Shown: positions 31,201 through 42,352, counted from the stretch's first letter. The stretch: DNA of 64,000 bases from Ichthyophis bannanicus (GCA_033557465.1 CM066031.1:1228445312-1228509311), one strand, 5' to 3'. Made by a program: numbers and translations. Notes: a model not told the origin generated them from the sequence alone.

Positions 31201-31285
31201 TTATACATTAGGCCCACTGGGGAATCGAACCCATGACCCCTGTACCATCTGTCACTGTTGTAACCATTGTGCTACAGCTCTGTTG
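31201..31285 (-). repeat. tRNA-like pol III promoter sequence, minus strand
   Basis: Minus strand: A box TGTAGCACAATGGTTA, then B box GGTTCGATTCC (complement of 31221-31231), a perfect match to the pol III consensus at tRNA spacing. No clear acceptor stem, so a SINE-type head rather than a tRNA gene. Confidence 0.55.
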
Positions 31286-31480
31286 CTGTTATTGTATGCC
31301 TGCGCGCCTTCTTAAGATTAACGCGCGGTAATGTGCCCTGTAGCGCTCGTTCATTTATGGCGCCTTGTAATGTGCGTTCTCGGCAACGATGTACCGCCCA
31401 TGTCCTTATTTGGGATTTCTGTCTCTAACGTGGCTCCTAACGCGAATCGCACTAACGCAGTTTAGTAAACATACCCCTAT

Positions 31481-32600
31481 GTGTACGTAAGAGTTCCCTA
31501 ATACGAAACATCAAACTCAGTTAAAAAAACCTCATGAATCTAATTTCAAAAGAACACATGAATCTGATTATAAAAGAGGCAACAAAAAATGTTAAAAGAA
31601 CACATAAAAATAAACACCTTAAAAGAACCACAAGAAAAAAATAAATAAATAGACAATGTTAAAACTACCGTGTGCCATGTGTAATAAAACCAAATTAAAA
31701 CCAAAATGGAAATGACAGGAAGCACCAGGAGCAGAGGCTCGTGAAAATATGTCAGAGTTCCAAACAAACCAACCTGGTACTATGGGAACTAGATGAACTC
31801 AGCCAAGCGATGGGACCATCCATAAAAGCATATTAAAAACACAGGAAATAAAACCATATAAAACCACAAGGAGGCTATGTTGATAAATAAATAAATAGAA
31901 GACACACAAAATCTAATAAGAGCCATAATAAAACCAAAATAAATAAATAAATATATAAAACCCAATGTGTACCACACATGGTTAAAATCATGTGTGGTAC
32001 ACATGGTTTAAATGGTAAAAATGAAAAGTCGAGCTGGCTGAAGGACCAAGAACAGCAGATCATCAAAAAAAAAAAAAAAACAGGCGATGCCATGGGTACA
32101 AGCTCCTCAAAAAATGAAACCATAGAAAAGAACTATGTTGCCATAAAAAGTGTTAAAACTAATAAAACCAACAACAAAACATAAGTGGAGCATATGGTGA
32201 AGAGGGCAAATGCTCTAAAAACTGCTCACAAGTTACTGTAACCAAAAAATGCATTCTCAAAAGAGGTGGAAAAACATAATGGAATTGATGACCATAAAAA
32301 CATGAATGGGGTAAAAAAGGGACATAATGAATATACTGGTCTTGTATAATTCATGATAAAAGAGAAAACAAAAAAAGAAAAAGCAACGCTGACCAGGGGG
32401 AAGGAGGGAGGGGATGAGGAGGGAGGAAGAGGGGTTGGACGGGGGAGGGATGGGAGGGGGAGGGAGGGAGGGATGGAGGAGGGATAAAGAGAAGGGGGAG
32501 GGGGGGGGTGGAGGTGGCGAAAAGGAAGAGGGAGAGGGGGGAGGGGGAGGAAGGGGGAAAAACAAGACCCTGATTTAAAGGAACACCAAGAGATCAAAAT
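31481..32600 (-). mobile_element. AT-rich 3' non-coding part of Penelope element, with purine tract
   Basis: Lies downstream (in minus sense) of the Penelope ORF that ends near 32610. Contains a perfect 15-bp-arm hairpin at 31968-32005 (TGTGTACCACACATG and its complement), poly-A at 32065-32080 and an extreme GGGA/GGAGG purine tract at about 32395-32570. Pro-rich open frames on the complement of that tract are composition artefacts. Confidence 0.5.
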
Positions 32601-33898
32601 CTTAGTTCTAACCAAAAGGGTATAGTGTCTTCAGCTCATAAATGTACCTCTGTTCCAGTTGGAGGAGAGGTCTGTCCACATCCCCTCCTCTCCAATGGCT
32701 GTGAAAAACTTTAAGGACAACAAAGTGCAGATCTGAAACTTGGTGATTCTCCTTTACCCAGTGGACAACAAGAGGTTTATCTGGAATCTTTCTCCTTATA
32801 CAGCTCTTGTGTTCACTGATCTGTGTTTTGATACATCTTTTTTTTTTCCAATGTAACAAAGATTACATGGGCACTTAATAAGATAAATTGCTTATTTAGT
32901 CTTGCAATTTGAGAAATCTTGAAGAAAAACCTTATGGGCAGTGGTAGGATGAATGAAGAACTCTCTCATCACTATAGAATTCTCACATGTGGCACACCGT
33001 CCACACCGAAAATTATCCCGTACTCTTGGAACAATCCGAGATTTTGAGAGGGCTGAAGGCACCAGGATGTTCGCAAGATTTGGGTTTCTTTTATACACAA
33101 TGATCAATTCTTTATCTTTGAATGTGGGTATGGAATCCAAGAGATGTCATTCTCCTTTGATAATGTGTGCAATAACCCTTGAGAAATTAGAAAAAGTGAG
33201 GGTACAAACCAGATGGTCTTCCTTCTGCTGTGTATGACCACCAAGAAGAGCAGCACGGTCTGACTGCTTGGCTCTTTGATAAGCATCCCGGATGCATCTG
33301 TCTGGGTATCCCCAATTGTGGAACCGGCATTGCATATCCTGTGCATGAAGTTCAAAATCCACATTGGTGGTACATAGTCTTCTAAGAGCACGATTATAAA
33401 AGCTGGACAATTGTAAACGTGAATTCCAGTTGATAGGCTTTCTATACAGGGTGGTGACAAAACCCTGTGCGCTCTTCTTAATCAGTATGTCCAGATACGC
33501 AGTCTGTTGTGAACTATATTGACTTCGAATTGTAAGTTGGCATCGAGTGAATTCAACCAGGTAAAAATGATCCACCTGTGATCCATCCCAAATTAAAAAC
33601 ACATCATCTATATAATGCTTCCACATACGCACATGCTTCTCAAAAGGGGGGTTAAGAAGATACTTCTTCTCAAAGTGTGCTACATATAAGTTGGCAACAT
33701 CAGGGGTCATAGAGGAACCCATGGCAACTCCCTTGATCTGCTTATAAAACAACTCCTGAAAACAAAAAACTATTTTCTGTCATGGCCAACTGCATTAAAA
33801 AACAAGTTGAAGTCTGCCCAGGTCTAACCCTAGTGATCAGTGTGTCTTCTAAAATACTCAAAGCAGCTTTTTGTGAAATGTTCGTGTATAGTGACTTA

Positions 33899-34594
33899 GG
33901 GTCCGATTCTGTGCCACGAATAGCGGAGATGGACATCCCAACGGGACATCCATCCCCGCTATTCATGCCTTCCCCCACCAGTGTCTATCCTCCCCATCGG
34001 GGAAGGGGTGGCTCGGAGGAGGAGTCTGGGCGGGCGGTGGGCGGTCGCCGGCCCTGGAGGTACAGGGCTAATTCTAATGTCAGCCCTGTACGTCCAGGAC
34101 TGGCGATTTGTGCGGGGAACTTATTCCACCTCCGAGGATACTGGGCTTGATGGACCTTGGTCTGACCCAGTATGGCATATCTTATGATCTTATGTTCTTA
34201 TAACGTGTTTTTTTTTGGTGCCTGGGGTGTGGATGGGGCATAGGTGGCCAGGGGACATTCCCCGCAGCCTGACCCTGGTCTTAGGAGGCTAGATTGGGGA
34301 TCAAACCTTTTTTCCAAGCAGCTGGCATTGCAGCTTTAAAATGGAGTAGCTGTTCCATGGCAACCGGACGCCATGGTGCCGTGGCTCCATTTAAAAGCCC
34401 TGACTGAGTTAGTCAGGCTTGTCATGTACATGCAGGCCAGGCTAAATCACAGTCCCGGCCTGCATGTACATGACTGATCACGATTCTGATCCCGCGGGGC
34501 TAGAGGTGTCCCACAGGATCAGAATCACGACCCCACTTTGTACGTCCTGTCAAACCGGATGTACAGAGGGGGTGTACATCTGGGACAGAATGAG
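33899..34594. mobile_element. DNA transposon inside Penelope element 1
   Basis: The left end GGGTCCGATTCTGTGCC and right end (complement GGCTCATTCTGTCCC) match the ends of the element at 11099-13061. Internal text is also shared (GAATAGCGG, CATCCATCCCCGCTATTCA, CAGGGC-GATTCT, GGCCTGCATGTACA). Contains a CR1 3' tail. The TSD is not clean (TA or TTA). It interrupts the PLE RT just before SLYTNI. Confidence 0.65.
34115..34200 (+). mobile_element. CR1 3' tail only
   Basis: TGGACCTTGGTCTGACCCAG, ATGGCATATC and a TTATGTTCTTAT terminus: the last ~80 bp of the abundant CR1 subfamily, an extremely 5'-truncated insertion. Confidence 0.88.
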
Positions 34595-35153
34595 CCTGTA
34601 AATGTCCAAGGTTACTAAAAGAGTATCTTCATGAGGAGTGGGGAATTGTTCAAGTATTGTAATATGTGTGATGAGTCCCGCACGTAAGTTGGTGTCCATA
34701 GGACAAAGGGTCTAAGATACACATCTAGAAACTTAGAGACTGGTTCAAAAAACGAACCTATGGCAGCTATAATAGGGTGTCCAGGTTGATGCTCCAAAGA
34801 CTTGGATGTCTTTGGAAGTACATAGATTGTTGGTGTTACTGGATGCTCCACTGTTAAGAAGCCACATTCTTTTTGCATCAAATATCCAACCTGTTGCCCA
34901 ACATAAATGAGGGTGTTCACCTTGCTTTTAAGATAAGTGGTGGGATCATCGTTCAATCTGATATAATTTTTTTTGTCTTTTATCTGACGGAGCTCTTCTT
35001 GTACGTAATCTGACCAATTCTGAATAACTAAGGTTCCTCCTTTATGAGCGGGTTTTATAATAATGTCACAATTATTATTTAAACCTAACAGTGCCTGTCT
35101 GTCTTCTTTAAATAAGTTTAAAAAGGTATGAGGCTTCTTCTCAAGCAATTACA

Positions 35154-37283
35154 TAAGAACATAAGATATGCCATACTGGGTCAGACCAAGGTCTATCAAG
35201 CCCAATATCCTGTTTCCAACAGTGGCCAATCTAGGTCATAAGTACCTAGCAGTTTCCCCAAAAGACACAGGTTCCACAATGCTTGTATTGGGTCAAGCAT
35301 TGATATCCTGGGTCCCTTCTTAATAATGGTTTATGGACCTTTCCTCCAGGAACTTGTCCAAACCTTTTTTAAACCCAGCTACACTAACAGCCTTTACTAA
35401 TCCTCCAGTAACAAATTCCAGAGTTTGGTTACACGTTGAGTGAAAAAATATTTTCTTTTATTAGTCTTAAATAGTTTACCCTGTAGCTTCTTTGCATGTC
35501 CCCTAGTCTTTCTATATTTTGATAATGTAAACAATCGATCTACGTTTACCCATTCCACTCCATTCATTAATTTATAGACTTCTATCATATCTCCCCTCAG
35601 CTGTCTCTTTTCCAGGTTAAGGAGCCCTAACCTTTTTAGCCTTTCTTCATAGGAGTATCCTTCCATCCCCTTTACAATTTTGGTGGCTCTTCTCTGAACC
35701 TTTTCTAATAACGCTATATTATTATTATTATTATTAAAGACTTATAAAGCGCCGCAACATCCTTGTTAAGATACGGCGACCAGAATTGCACACATTATTC
35801 AAGGTGCGGTCTCACCATGGAACGATATAGAGGTATTATAATATCTTTTGTTTTATTTTCTATTCCTTTCCTTATGATACCTAGCATTCTATTTGCTCTC
35901 TTTGCCGCCGCTGCACACTGGGCCAAGGGTTTTAACATGTTATCCGCAATGACGCCTAAATCTTTTTCCTGGGTGGTGGTTGCTAATGTGGAACCTTGCA
36001 TCGTGTAACCATAGTTTGGGTTGTTCTTCCTAGGTGCATAACTTTGCACTTGTCCACATTAAATTTCATCTGCCATTTTGATGCCCAGTCTTCCAATTTA
36101 TCAAGATCCTCTTGCAATTTTCCACAATCCTCTTGGATTTTAACAACTTTAAATAGTTTTGTGTCATCTGCAAATTTGATAACCTCACTCGTTATTCCCT
36201 TTTCCAGGTCATTTATGAATATGTCAAAAAGCAGCGGACCCAGCACAGATCCCTGGGGTACACCACTATTCACCTTTCTCCATTGGGAAAATTGGCCATT
36301 TAGCCCTACCCTTTGCTTTCTATCTTTTAACCAGTTCCTGATCCACAATAGTACACCGCCTCCTATCCCATGACTCTTTAGTTTTGCCAAAAGTCTCTGA
36401 TGAAGGACCTTGTCAAAGGCTTTCTGAAAGTCCAGATACACTATATCAACCGACTCACCTTTGTCCACCTGTTTATTCACACCTTCAAAAAAACATAACA
36501 GATTAGTAAGACAAGATCTTCCTTGTCTAAAGCCATGTTGGCTGTCTCCCATTAGGCCATGACTATCTACATGCTGAGTAATTTTATTCTTTATGATGGT
36601 TTCTGCCATTTTTCCCGGTACTGACGTCAGGCTCACCGGTCTGTAGTTTCCTGGATTACCCCTGGAACCCTTTTTAAAAATTGGCATTATATTGGTGATT
36701 CTCCAATCTTCAGGTATTACAGATGATTTTAATGAAAGTTCACATGTTACTAATAGCAGGTCTGAAATCTCATATTTCAGTTCTTTCAACACCTTTGGAT
36801 GTATACCATCCAGCCCAGGTGATTTGATACTCTTCAGTTTATCTAATAGTTGTAAATACATCTTCCCGATGTATCGATATTTCCTTCAATTCTTCCGCAC
36901 CTTTAAATACCACTACAGTCATGGATAATATCCCTACATCTTCCCCAGTAAAGACCGAAGCAAAGAATTCATTCAGTCTCTCCGCTTTCACCTTGTTGCC
37001 TCTTAGTGCCCCTTTAACCCCTCTATTATCTAATGGACCAACTGACTCTCTCACAGGTTTTTTGCTACTAATGTACTTGAAAAAGTCTTTATTTCGCGTT
37101 TTTGCTTCTGCAGCAAGCTTCTTCTCAAATTCCCCCTTTGCCTGCCTCATCAGTGCCTTGCGTTTGACTTGCCAGTGCTTGTGCTGTTTCCAGGTTTCAT
37201 CGTTTGACTCTTTCTTCCATTTCCTGAAAGATGCTTTTTTGGTGACAACAGCCTCTCTGACCTCACCTTTAAACCATGTGTGA
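35154..37283 (-). mobile_element. CR1 LINE, nearly full RT, inserted in Penelope element 1
   Basis: The longest CR1 in the window. From the right: a linker (KKASFRKWKKES, KDFFKYISSKKPVRESVGPL), then the 292-codon open RT 36861-35983: [68 protein letters not shown] and IKFADDTKLF (catalytic FADD). After a one-base shift at about 36030, the thumb and C-terminus run to 35397, then the 3' UTR and tail at 35154. The endonuclease domain is absent. A short ATT-repeat insertion near 35716-35740 is also present. It splits the PLE N-terminal coding region. Confidence 0.93.
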
Positions 37284-37932
37284 TCCTATGAGAGATCACT
37301 TGTTGGAAAGCCTCCACCATAGCATTATTTGTGTTAGGAGGTATCCAAGAAGAGGTTTTTTTAATCACTGATGGGTCTGAAGCATTATCTGGTCTGCTGT
37401 CAAAGAAGTCTCTGATTTTTAATTTGCGGAAGAATTTATACAATTCCACCTGAGTGGTAAAAGGATCATATTTCCTAGTAGGTACGAAGGGTAAAACTTT
37501 CTTTAAAACCCTAATATCTTCCTGCTGGAGTACATAGTCTGATAGATTAAAAATACCATCTACCTCTCCCAATCCATTCTATTCTGGAATATGTTGTTCC
37601 TTCCCCTCCCTCTGCTCCTTGGCAGATAGTATGTCTGGTTGTGTTCCCGTGTTTGTTGTGGGGGGTATGCCCCCTGTTTCTGGCCTCCCCCTTTCCTGAT
37701 GTGGGGGTGGGTTTTGATTTGATGGGGGGGGGGGAGGTTGAGGGAAAAAGGGGGCTGAAGAATCCAAGAGTTCATCTACATTACTATGACTTCTCTTCCT
37801 GAAGGGTTCTGGGCTGGCCTCCAGTGAGTGGTGTCGAATCTTCTTCTTTTTTTTTTTAAATCGTTCATTGTTATAATCAGGTTTCCATTTCCAAGATTCA
37901 CTTCTGGATGACACAGATTTGTTCATCTAGGC

Positions 37933-38140
37933 CAGTGGTTCTCAACCTTTTTTGTACCGTGACCCCTTTTACCATTGGTCAACTTGTGGTGACCCCCAAT
38001 GATAAAATCAAATGCGTCTCTCTTCCTTTACCGTTAACGCATTGTCGCTGTAATCATTTGTTGAATTATTAATATATTATAGGCCTTTGCCATGTTTTTA
38101 TTTATAAAATTTACTTATTTAAACCACAATAATTAATCAC
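37933..38140. mobile_element. hAT-Charlie-like terminal fragment
   Basis: Starts CAGTGGTTCTCAACCTTTTT, then GTACCGTGACCCC and TTGTGGTGACCCCCA, the well-known terminus of hAT/Charlie-type MITEs in vertebrates. The other end was not identified. It separates Penelope element 1 from the 5' pseudo-LTR of Penelope element 2. Confidence 0.65.
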
Positions 38141-38143
38141 AAT

Positions 38144-38535
38144 AACAAGTAACAATGTTTCTACAAATCTCCATAGGTAATATTTTTGTAGTTCATTTTG
38201 TTTGTAGTTTTACATGGTTTAGTGATTATAAATTAACATTTTTATATGTTTTTATAATATTGATTTATCACACCATTTTTATCAATCCAGGATGTTGTGT
38301 ATTACGTTTTAGTTCATTTATGGATTTACTTATGGATTCATTTATGTTTTTTATGATTTCATAGTGTGCCTTGATGACCCCTGACGAAGTGTAACACGAA
38401 ACACAGCTTGTGTAGGGTTTGGGCCGCTTTTTAAAGACATTTAATAAATTTTGTGTGGACTCCCTGCCCACTTCTCATGGACTGGTTTTTCTCTGCTTCC
38501 ATGTGTGGCAGGTTTGCTGTATTTTGCTTGGTGGA
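38144..38535 (+). repeat. Penelope element 2, 5' pseudo-LTR
   Basis: About 390 bp nearly identical to 53040-53430 (ATGTTTCTACAAATCTCC start; TTTGCTTGGTGGAC end). It contains the hammerhead-like motif and an AATAAA at about 38441. Together with the ORF pieces at 44412 and 48472 and the 3' copy, it frames one PLE. Confidence 0.8.
38376..38419 (+). ncRNA. Hammerhead-ribozyme-like motif in 5' pseudo-LTR
   Basis: Stem I GACCC (38376-38380) pairs with GGGTT (38415-38419). Core CTGACGA (38381-38387) matches CUGANGA. Stem II is short (GTG/CAC around TAA, with one unpaired A). GAA at 38398-38400 is followed by stem III ACACA/TGTGT (38401-38405 and 38409-38413, loop GCT). Cleavage would fall after A38414. 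All invariant core bases are present. Hammerheads are reported in Penelope-like pseudo-LTRs. Confidence 0.65.
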
Positions 38536-38957
38536 CTGATCTTTACAGCATGTTCTCACCATGGAAAGACATAACCGGGTAAGGCGGACGCGTCGCCTCT
38601 CCCCCCCACACACCCTTCGATAAAAGACCATCACACAATTTTTGGGCTTAAACTGGTCGCAGCTTTATTAACCATTAACAATAACCAAGTAACAATTCAA
38701 CACAATAACATTACCCCCCCCCTTTTTATCAAAGCGCGAGCCCTCACCAGCCATGTGAGTAGCAAGGTGACGTCGCTTCCGCTTCTACTGAGTCCAGGCC
38801 CCGGCTAAACAGCCTAGCCCTCCCTCGTCCGGCTTCGCCATATTACTAGCAAAAACCTGAGGGGTTGTCCAGGCGGGGGTCCCCCACCCCCGCCCACAAG
38901 CTTGCCTCCGGCTCCGGAACCCGGAAACCTCCGGGATCCCGCCACCGGCTCAGGCCA

Positions 38958-39609
38958 CTACGGACCTGAGCCGCCCCCCAACCTGAAGCTGCGACCATCC
39001 CAACTTCCCTGCCGGACACCCTCCACGGCCTCTTGCCAGTCATTAAGTAGCAGGTCCATCCCAATCTGCGAGAGATGCACGCCATCCGGCTGGAACAGGC
39101 CAGAACACTCAACATCTACCCATGGGTGCAAGATCTGGCACCCACCCTGCTCCCCACCTGCCAATTTGGCGATTGACTTTCGTCAGCCCTCTGGATCACC
39201 GCCGCTGGTCCCAACAGGCCGGCCGTGGAAGGATATCCGACCAAATCACAGTAACCCCCGGAAACATTACGAAAACCTCCCCCAGGTCCTTGTGAACAGC
39301 GCGAATCAGCTGCTTGCAGGTCCAGGACACCAGATCGTTGCCGCCTAGATGTATCAGCAGGATATCCGGCGCTCCTCTCATGCGCTCGTGATGCCGCAGC
39401 AAAGGCAAAAGCTGGATCCACCGGAGTCCACGCTCGCCCAGCCATGATACGGTCACCCCCAGCGCTTCCAGTCCAAGATGTGGCCCCAATGGCCGTGTTG
39501 CTGCTCGCCGACCAGCCCAGTAAACAAATGAATGGCCAATCACCCAACAGCGACACGATGCATGGCCCCTTTCTGCAAAATAAAGAATAGCAGAGTTAGC
39601 ACCCCCCAC
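38958..39609 (-). pseudogene. Ngaro SGNH/GDSL-like hydrolase domain
   Basis: Minus-strand frame from 39609: CWVIGHSFVYWAGRRA contains the block-I Ser (GHS), and DILLIHLGGNDLVSW contains the block-III GGND. After GVTVIWSDILPRPAC the frame shifts by about 39200. An overlapping frame (39164-38958) gives the block-V DGVHLSQIGMDLLLNDW, with the DxxH catalytic pair. The complete Ser-Asn-Asp-His set is therefore encoded but split by a frameshift. Its role in Ngaro elements is unknown; esterase activity is predicted. Confidence 0.75.
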
Positions 39610-39615
39610 AGCCCA

Positions 39616-40427
39616 TTACAAGCGCACATAGCCCTGGAACGCTTGCGATCTCCACCACCCTATCCGTTGTATTGCCTGCTCTGGAAGACCCTCTGCTGCC
39701 GCACTGGTCGCTGCGCCGATCCGGAAGGAATGTGGAGCAAGCCTACAGGGATCTTCCCCAATCCGTCGCAATGACAGCCGTAGCACTGCGTAAACTGGTA
39801 GCGCGTGAGCACCCGTGCGTCCTCATGAAGGAACAGACTGCCCTCACCGGCCGGCCGCACCTGCAAGTAGGCGCCCAGCAACCGGACTGGGCAAGAAAGC
39901 GCCCCCGGTATGGCACGCAGCACCACCCAGGCACCCCTCCCCGACTGATCGGTCTTGGAACGCACTAAGTGGATTCAGACCATACCCTCCCCCACCCGCA
40001 CCTGGTGGACTTTCAGGTCACGCGCACCGGTCCTACGACCCGACTCCGACACCAGCTCCCCCACCCTAAAGGCACCGAAGAAGGCCACCGAAAAGACAGC
40101 CCGAAACAGCGTACCCTCGTACCGGGAGGACACCACCTGTGGTAAAACGTCCAACAAGCGGCTCAACAAATCATAAGTGATCGGCCGCCGCCCGTCGGCC
40201 GGGGAGGGAAGGGATCGCTCCCACCCTTGCAAAAGTCGACGAGTCATAAAGCCCTTGCCAGCCGTCCCCCAACCGACCGCTCCCGCGAAGAAGGAAAACC
40301 CTGCCAGCTGTCTCCTCACCGTTGCCCTCGAAAGACCCGCCACCTTAGCTACTACCACGTATTGACCGAGGAGCGGCTCAGGGACCGGACCCTGACGCCA
40401 TCCGTGCTCCGCGAGGAAAGTTACCAC
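39616..40427 (-). pseudogene. Ngaro tyrosine recombinase
   Basis: The N-terminal part, 40427-39975, includes VVVAKVAGLSRATVRRQLAG, YDLLSRLLDVLPQV and FFGAFRVGELV, the first catalytic Arg. A TGA at about 39966 interrupts the frame, which then continues through FLHEDARVLTRYQFTQ. One base is missing next to TQ. The neighbouring frame reads LAPHSFRIGAATSAA (HxxR), IGWWRS and FQGYVRL with the nucleophile Tyr, ending at 39616. All catalytic residues are thus present across two frames. The enzyme would integrate a circular DNA intermediate. Confidence 0.82.
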
Positions 40428-40492
40428 ACTGCTGCAACCCTGCTGATAGGCCGCTCACGTCGCCACCGACACGGAATTCCTCAGCAGTTCCT

Positions 40493-42352
40493 TCATGTCA
40501 TCAGGCCAATCCGCCATAAGTGCACCGGGACCGATGCTCCCACTTCTTCGGCTTCCGGCGCCAAGGTCCGAAACAGCTCCCACTGAAAACGGGAAAGAGC
40601 ATCAGCAATTTTGTTAGTACATCCCGGAATATGGCGGACCCTCACCACCACATTCAAACGCAAACAAGCTAACACAACCTGACGCATTAAATCCGCCACT
40701 TGCTTGCAGCGCGGGGCATAATTGTTTACAACAGACACGACCGCCTCATTGTCGCACCACCAGACTAACCGACGATTCCGAAGCCTGTCCGGCCAGATGG
40801 TCAACGCCACCAAGATCGGAAACAATTCCAAAAAGGTGATATTTTTGGCCAGGCCCGACTCCCGCCAAGCCAGGGGCCACCCTGCAGCACACCATGAATC
40901 CCCAAAGTAAACCCCGAGGCCCACGCCCCCCGCCACATCCGTGTACAGTTGCAGAGCCGTATTAGAGACCTCCCTCTCCCGTAAAACCGTAGTGCCATTG
41001 AAGTCGCGCAGAAACTCGTCCCACACTCGCATGTCTGCCCGAATGCTTTGCGACACCCTGATCCGATTATGAGGCATACGGACCCCTACCGTAGCCGCCG
41101 ATAGCCGCCTCAAAAATACCCGCCCCATCGGAATAACCCTGCATGCGAAATTCAACGAGCCAATCAGCGACTGCAGTTCCCATAATGTTAGCTTGCTGGA
41201 GACTAGCACATTCGCAACCAAGACTCTGAGCTTCACTATCTTAGCCGCAGGCAGGCGAGCTACCATCACCACCGAGTCGAGTTCCACCCCTAAGAAGGTA
41301 ATGACGGTCGAGGGGCCCTCTGTCTTCCCCGCCGCGAGAGGGACACCCCACCCCCGAGCCAACTGCTCAAAGCCACCAAGCAAATCCGAGCAGCGCTCCG
41401 ACCGAGCCTCACCCACAAACAGGAAATCATCTAAATAGTGCACCACGTTGGCGCAACCCACCTGAGTCACCACTGTCCAATGTAAAAAACTACTGAACCG
41501 TTCAAAATATGCACAGGATATCGCGCACCCCATGGGCATGCACTTATCGAAATAGCTGTCCCCTTCGAAACAAAACCCCAACAGAGGAAAAGACGCCGGG
41601 TGCACCGGCAACAACCGGAAGGCTGACTCAATATCCGCTTTCGCCATCAAACACCCCGGACCGCAGCGTCTCACCAGCTCCAACGTCGCATCCAAGGATG
41701 CATACCGAACCGTGCACAGGTTGTCCGGGATATGGTCGTTAACTGATGACCCCGCGGGGAAGGAGAGGTTATGGATCAACCGGAACTTCCCCTGCTCCTT
41801 TTTCGGGATCACACTCAATAGGGATATCACTAGATCAGCAAAAGGCCTCTCCGCGAAGGGGCCCGCCACCCGTCCCAATCCAATCTCCTCCGCCAGCTTA
41901 TCCCGCACTATCTGGGCAAATCGCCTCACCGAAGGCGAATTCCTGGCCTTATTACAGATCACCTTACCCACCACATTAATTCGAAAGCCTTCACTAAAGC
42001 CCCCCTCTATCACTGCACTGTCCTTCCGTTTCGGATACCGTTTCAGCCACAGGCGCATTAATTCTATCCGGACTGGGGTGGGAGCTAGGCAAAGGAGGCT
42101 CTTACTGTTTTGGAGGGGGTGCTCCGGCCCCACCCGCGCCTCTCTTAACGCATTTGAGCTCAGAGTGCGCCCCGTTGCAGACGGAACAGGCGTGCCGGAA
42201 TTTACAATCCGGAAACGGGCACGACGATTTGTTAAATCGCCAGCAGACATCCCTGACCCCCCCCGAAGCTGATGCTTTTTGGACCCCCGCGGGTCCGCCC
42301 CCTCGAAAGGGCCGCCCAGCCCCCAAAACGCCAGCCGCTCCCCCCCGTGCAC
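40493..42352 (-). CDS. Ngaro reverse transcriptase-RNase H
   Basis: 619-codon uninterrupted minus-strand frame; the homologous part starts near 42100 (RIELMRLWLKRYPKRKDSAV), overlapping the end of the gag frame. RT blocks: FRLIHNLSFPAGSSVNDHIP, GCLMAKADIESAFRLLPVHP, MPMGCAISCAYFERFSSFL and NVVHYLDDFLFVG (catalytic YLDD). RNase H: ALQLYTDVAGGVGLGVYFG, NITFLELFPILVAL, VWWCDNEAVVSVVN and RHIPGCTNKIADALSRFQ. No lesion is visible, in contrast to the recombinase. Start uncertain; expression may depend on frameshifting from gag. Confidence 0.9.
   Translation of the reverse strand: MHGGERLAFWGLGGPFEGADPRGSKKHQLRGGSGMSAGDLTNRRARFRIVNSGTPVPSATGRTLSSNALREARVGPEHPLQNSKSLLCLAPTPVRIELMRLWLKRYPKRKDSAVIEGGFSEGFRINVVGKVICNKARNSPSVRRFAQIVRDKLAEEIGLGRVAGPFAERPFADLVISLLSVIPKKEQGKFRLIHNLSFPAGSSVNDHIPDNLCTVRYASLDATLELVRRCGPGCLMAKADIESAFRLLPVHPASFPLLGFCFEGDSYFDKCMPMGCAISCAYFERFSSFLHWTVVTQVGCANVVHYLDDFLFVGEARSERCSDLLGGFEQLARGWGVPLAAGKTEGPSTVITFLGVELDSVVMVARLPAAKIVKLRVLVANVLVSSKLTLWELQSLIGSLNFACRVIPMGRVFLRRLSAATVGVRMPHNRIRVSQSIRADMRVWDEFLRDFNGTTVLREREVSNTALQLYTDVAGGVGLGVYFGDSWCAAGWPLAWRESGLAKNITFLELFPILVALTIWPDRLRNRRLVWWCDNEAVVSVVNNYAPRCKQVADLMRQVVLACLRLNVVVRVRHIPGCTNKIADALSRFQWELFRTLAPEAEEVGASVPVHLWRIGLMT

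Larger units (their letters stand above)
27760..31477. mobile_element. Harbinger-like DNA transposon, 3.7 kb, no transposase
   Basis: A 22-bp perfect terminal inverted repeat begins GGGGTATGTTTACTAAAC at 27760 and closes GTTTAGTAAACATACCCC at 31477. It is flanked by TAT on both sides (27757-27759 and 31478-31480). The 3-bp TSD and this style of end suggest PIF/Harbinger. The interior holds a hairpin near the left end, a decayed hAT foldback copy (29184-29376) and two tRNA-like sequences near opposite ends in opposite orientation. No DDE transposase or Myb/SANT partner could be recognised among its short frames. Either it is non-autonomous or its genes have decayed. Confidence 0.8.
32608..37926 (-). 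pseudogene. Penelope-like element 1, RT and GIY-YIG, interrupted
   Basis: Minus-strand PLE ORF. The N-terminus from 37926 has a basic run (KKKKKKIRHH), then from 37572 FNLSDYVLQQEDIRVLKKVLPFVPTR, DPFTTQVELYKFFRKLKIRDFF and SWIPP. A CR1 (35154-37283) interrupts. It resumes at 35148: CDIIIKPAHKGGTLVI, TPTIYVLPKTSKSLEHQPGHPI (RT fingers). The DNA element at 33899-34594 falls just before SLYTNISQ. 33752-33147 gives KQIKGVAMGSSMTPDVANLY and HYIDDVFLIWDG (catalytic YIDD). The 32892-33140 piece and 32608-32859 give the Cys-rich linker and GIY-YIG-type end (CPCNLCYIGKK, EHKSCIRRK, LEQRYIYELKTL). Frame lesions are present. PLEs prime reverse transcription with the GIY-YIG nick. Confidence 0.85.

Noticed and set aside
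31201..31285. tRNA gene on the minus strand
   Set aside because: A and B boxes are good, but no acceptor-stem pairing or cloverleaf could be drawn; treated as a SINE-type head.
32226..32615. Pro-rich minus-strand frames
   Set aside because: Complement of a GGGA/GGAGG purine tract; low-complexity artefact.
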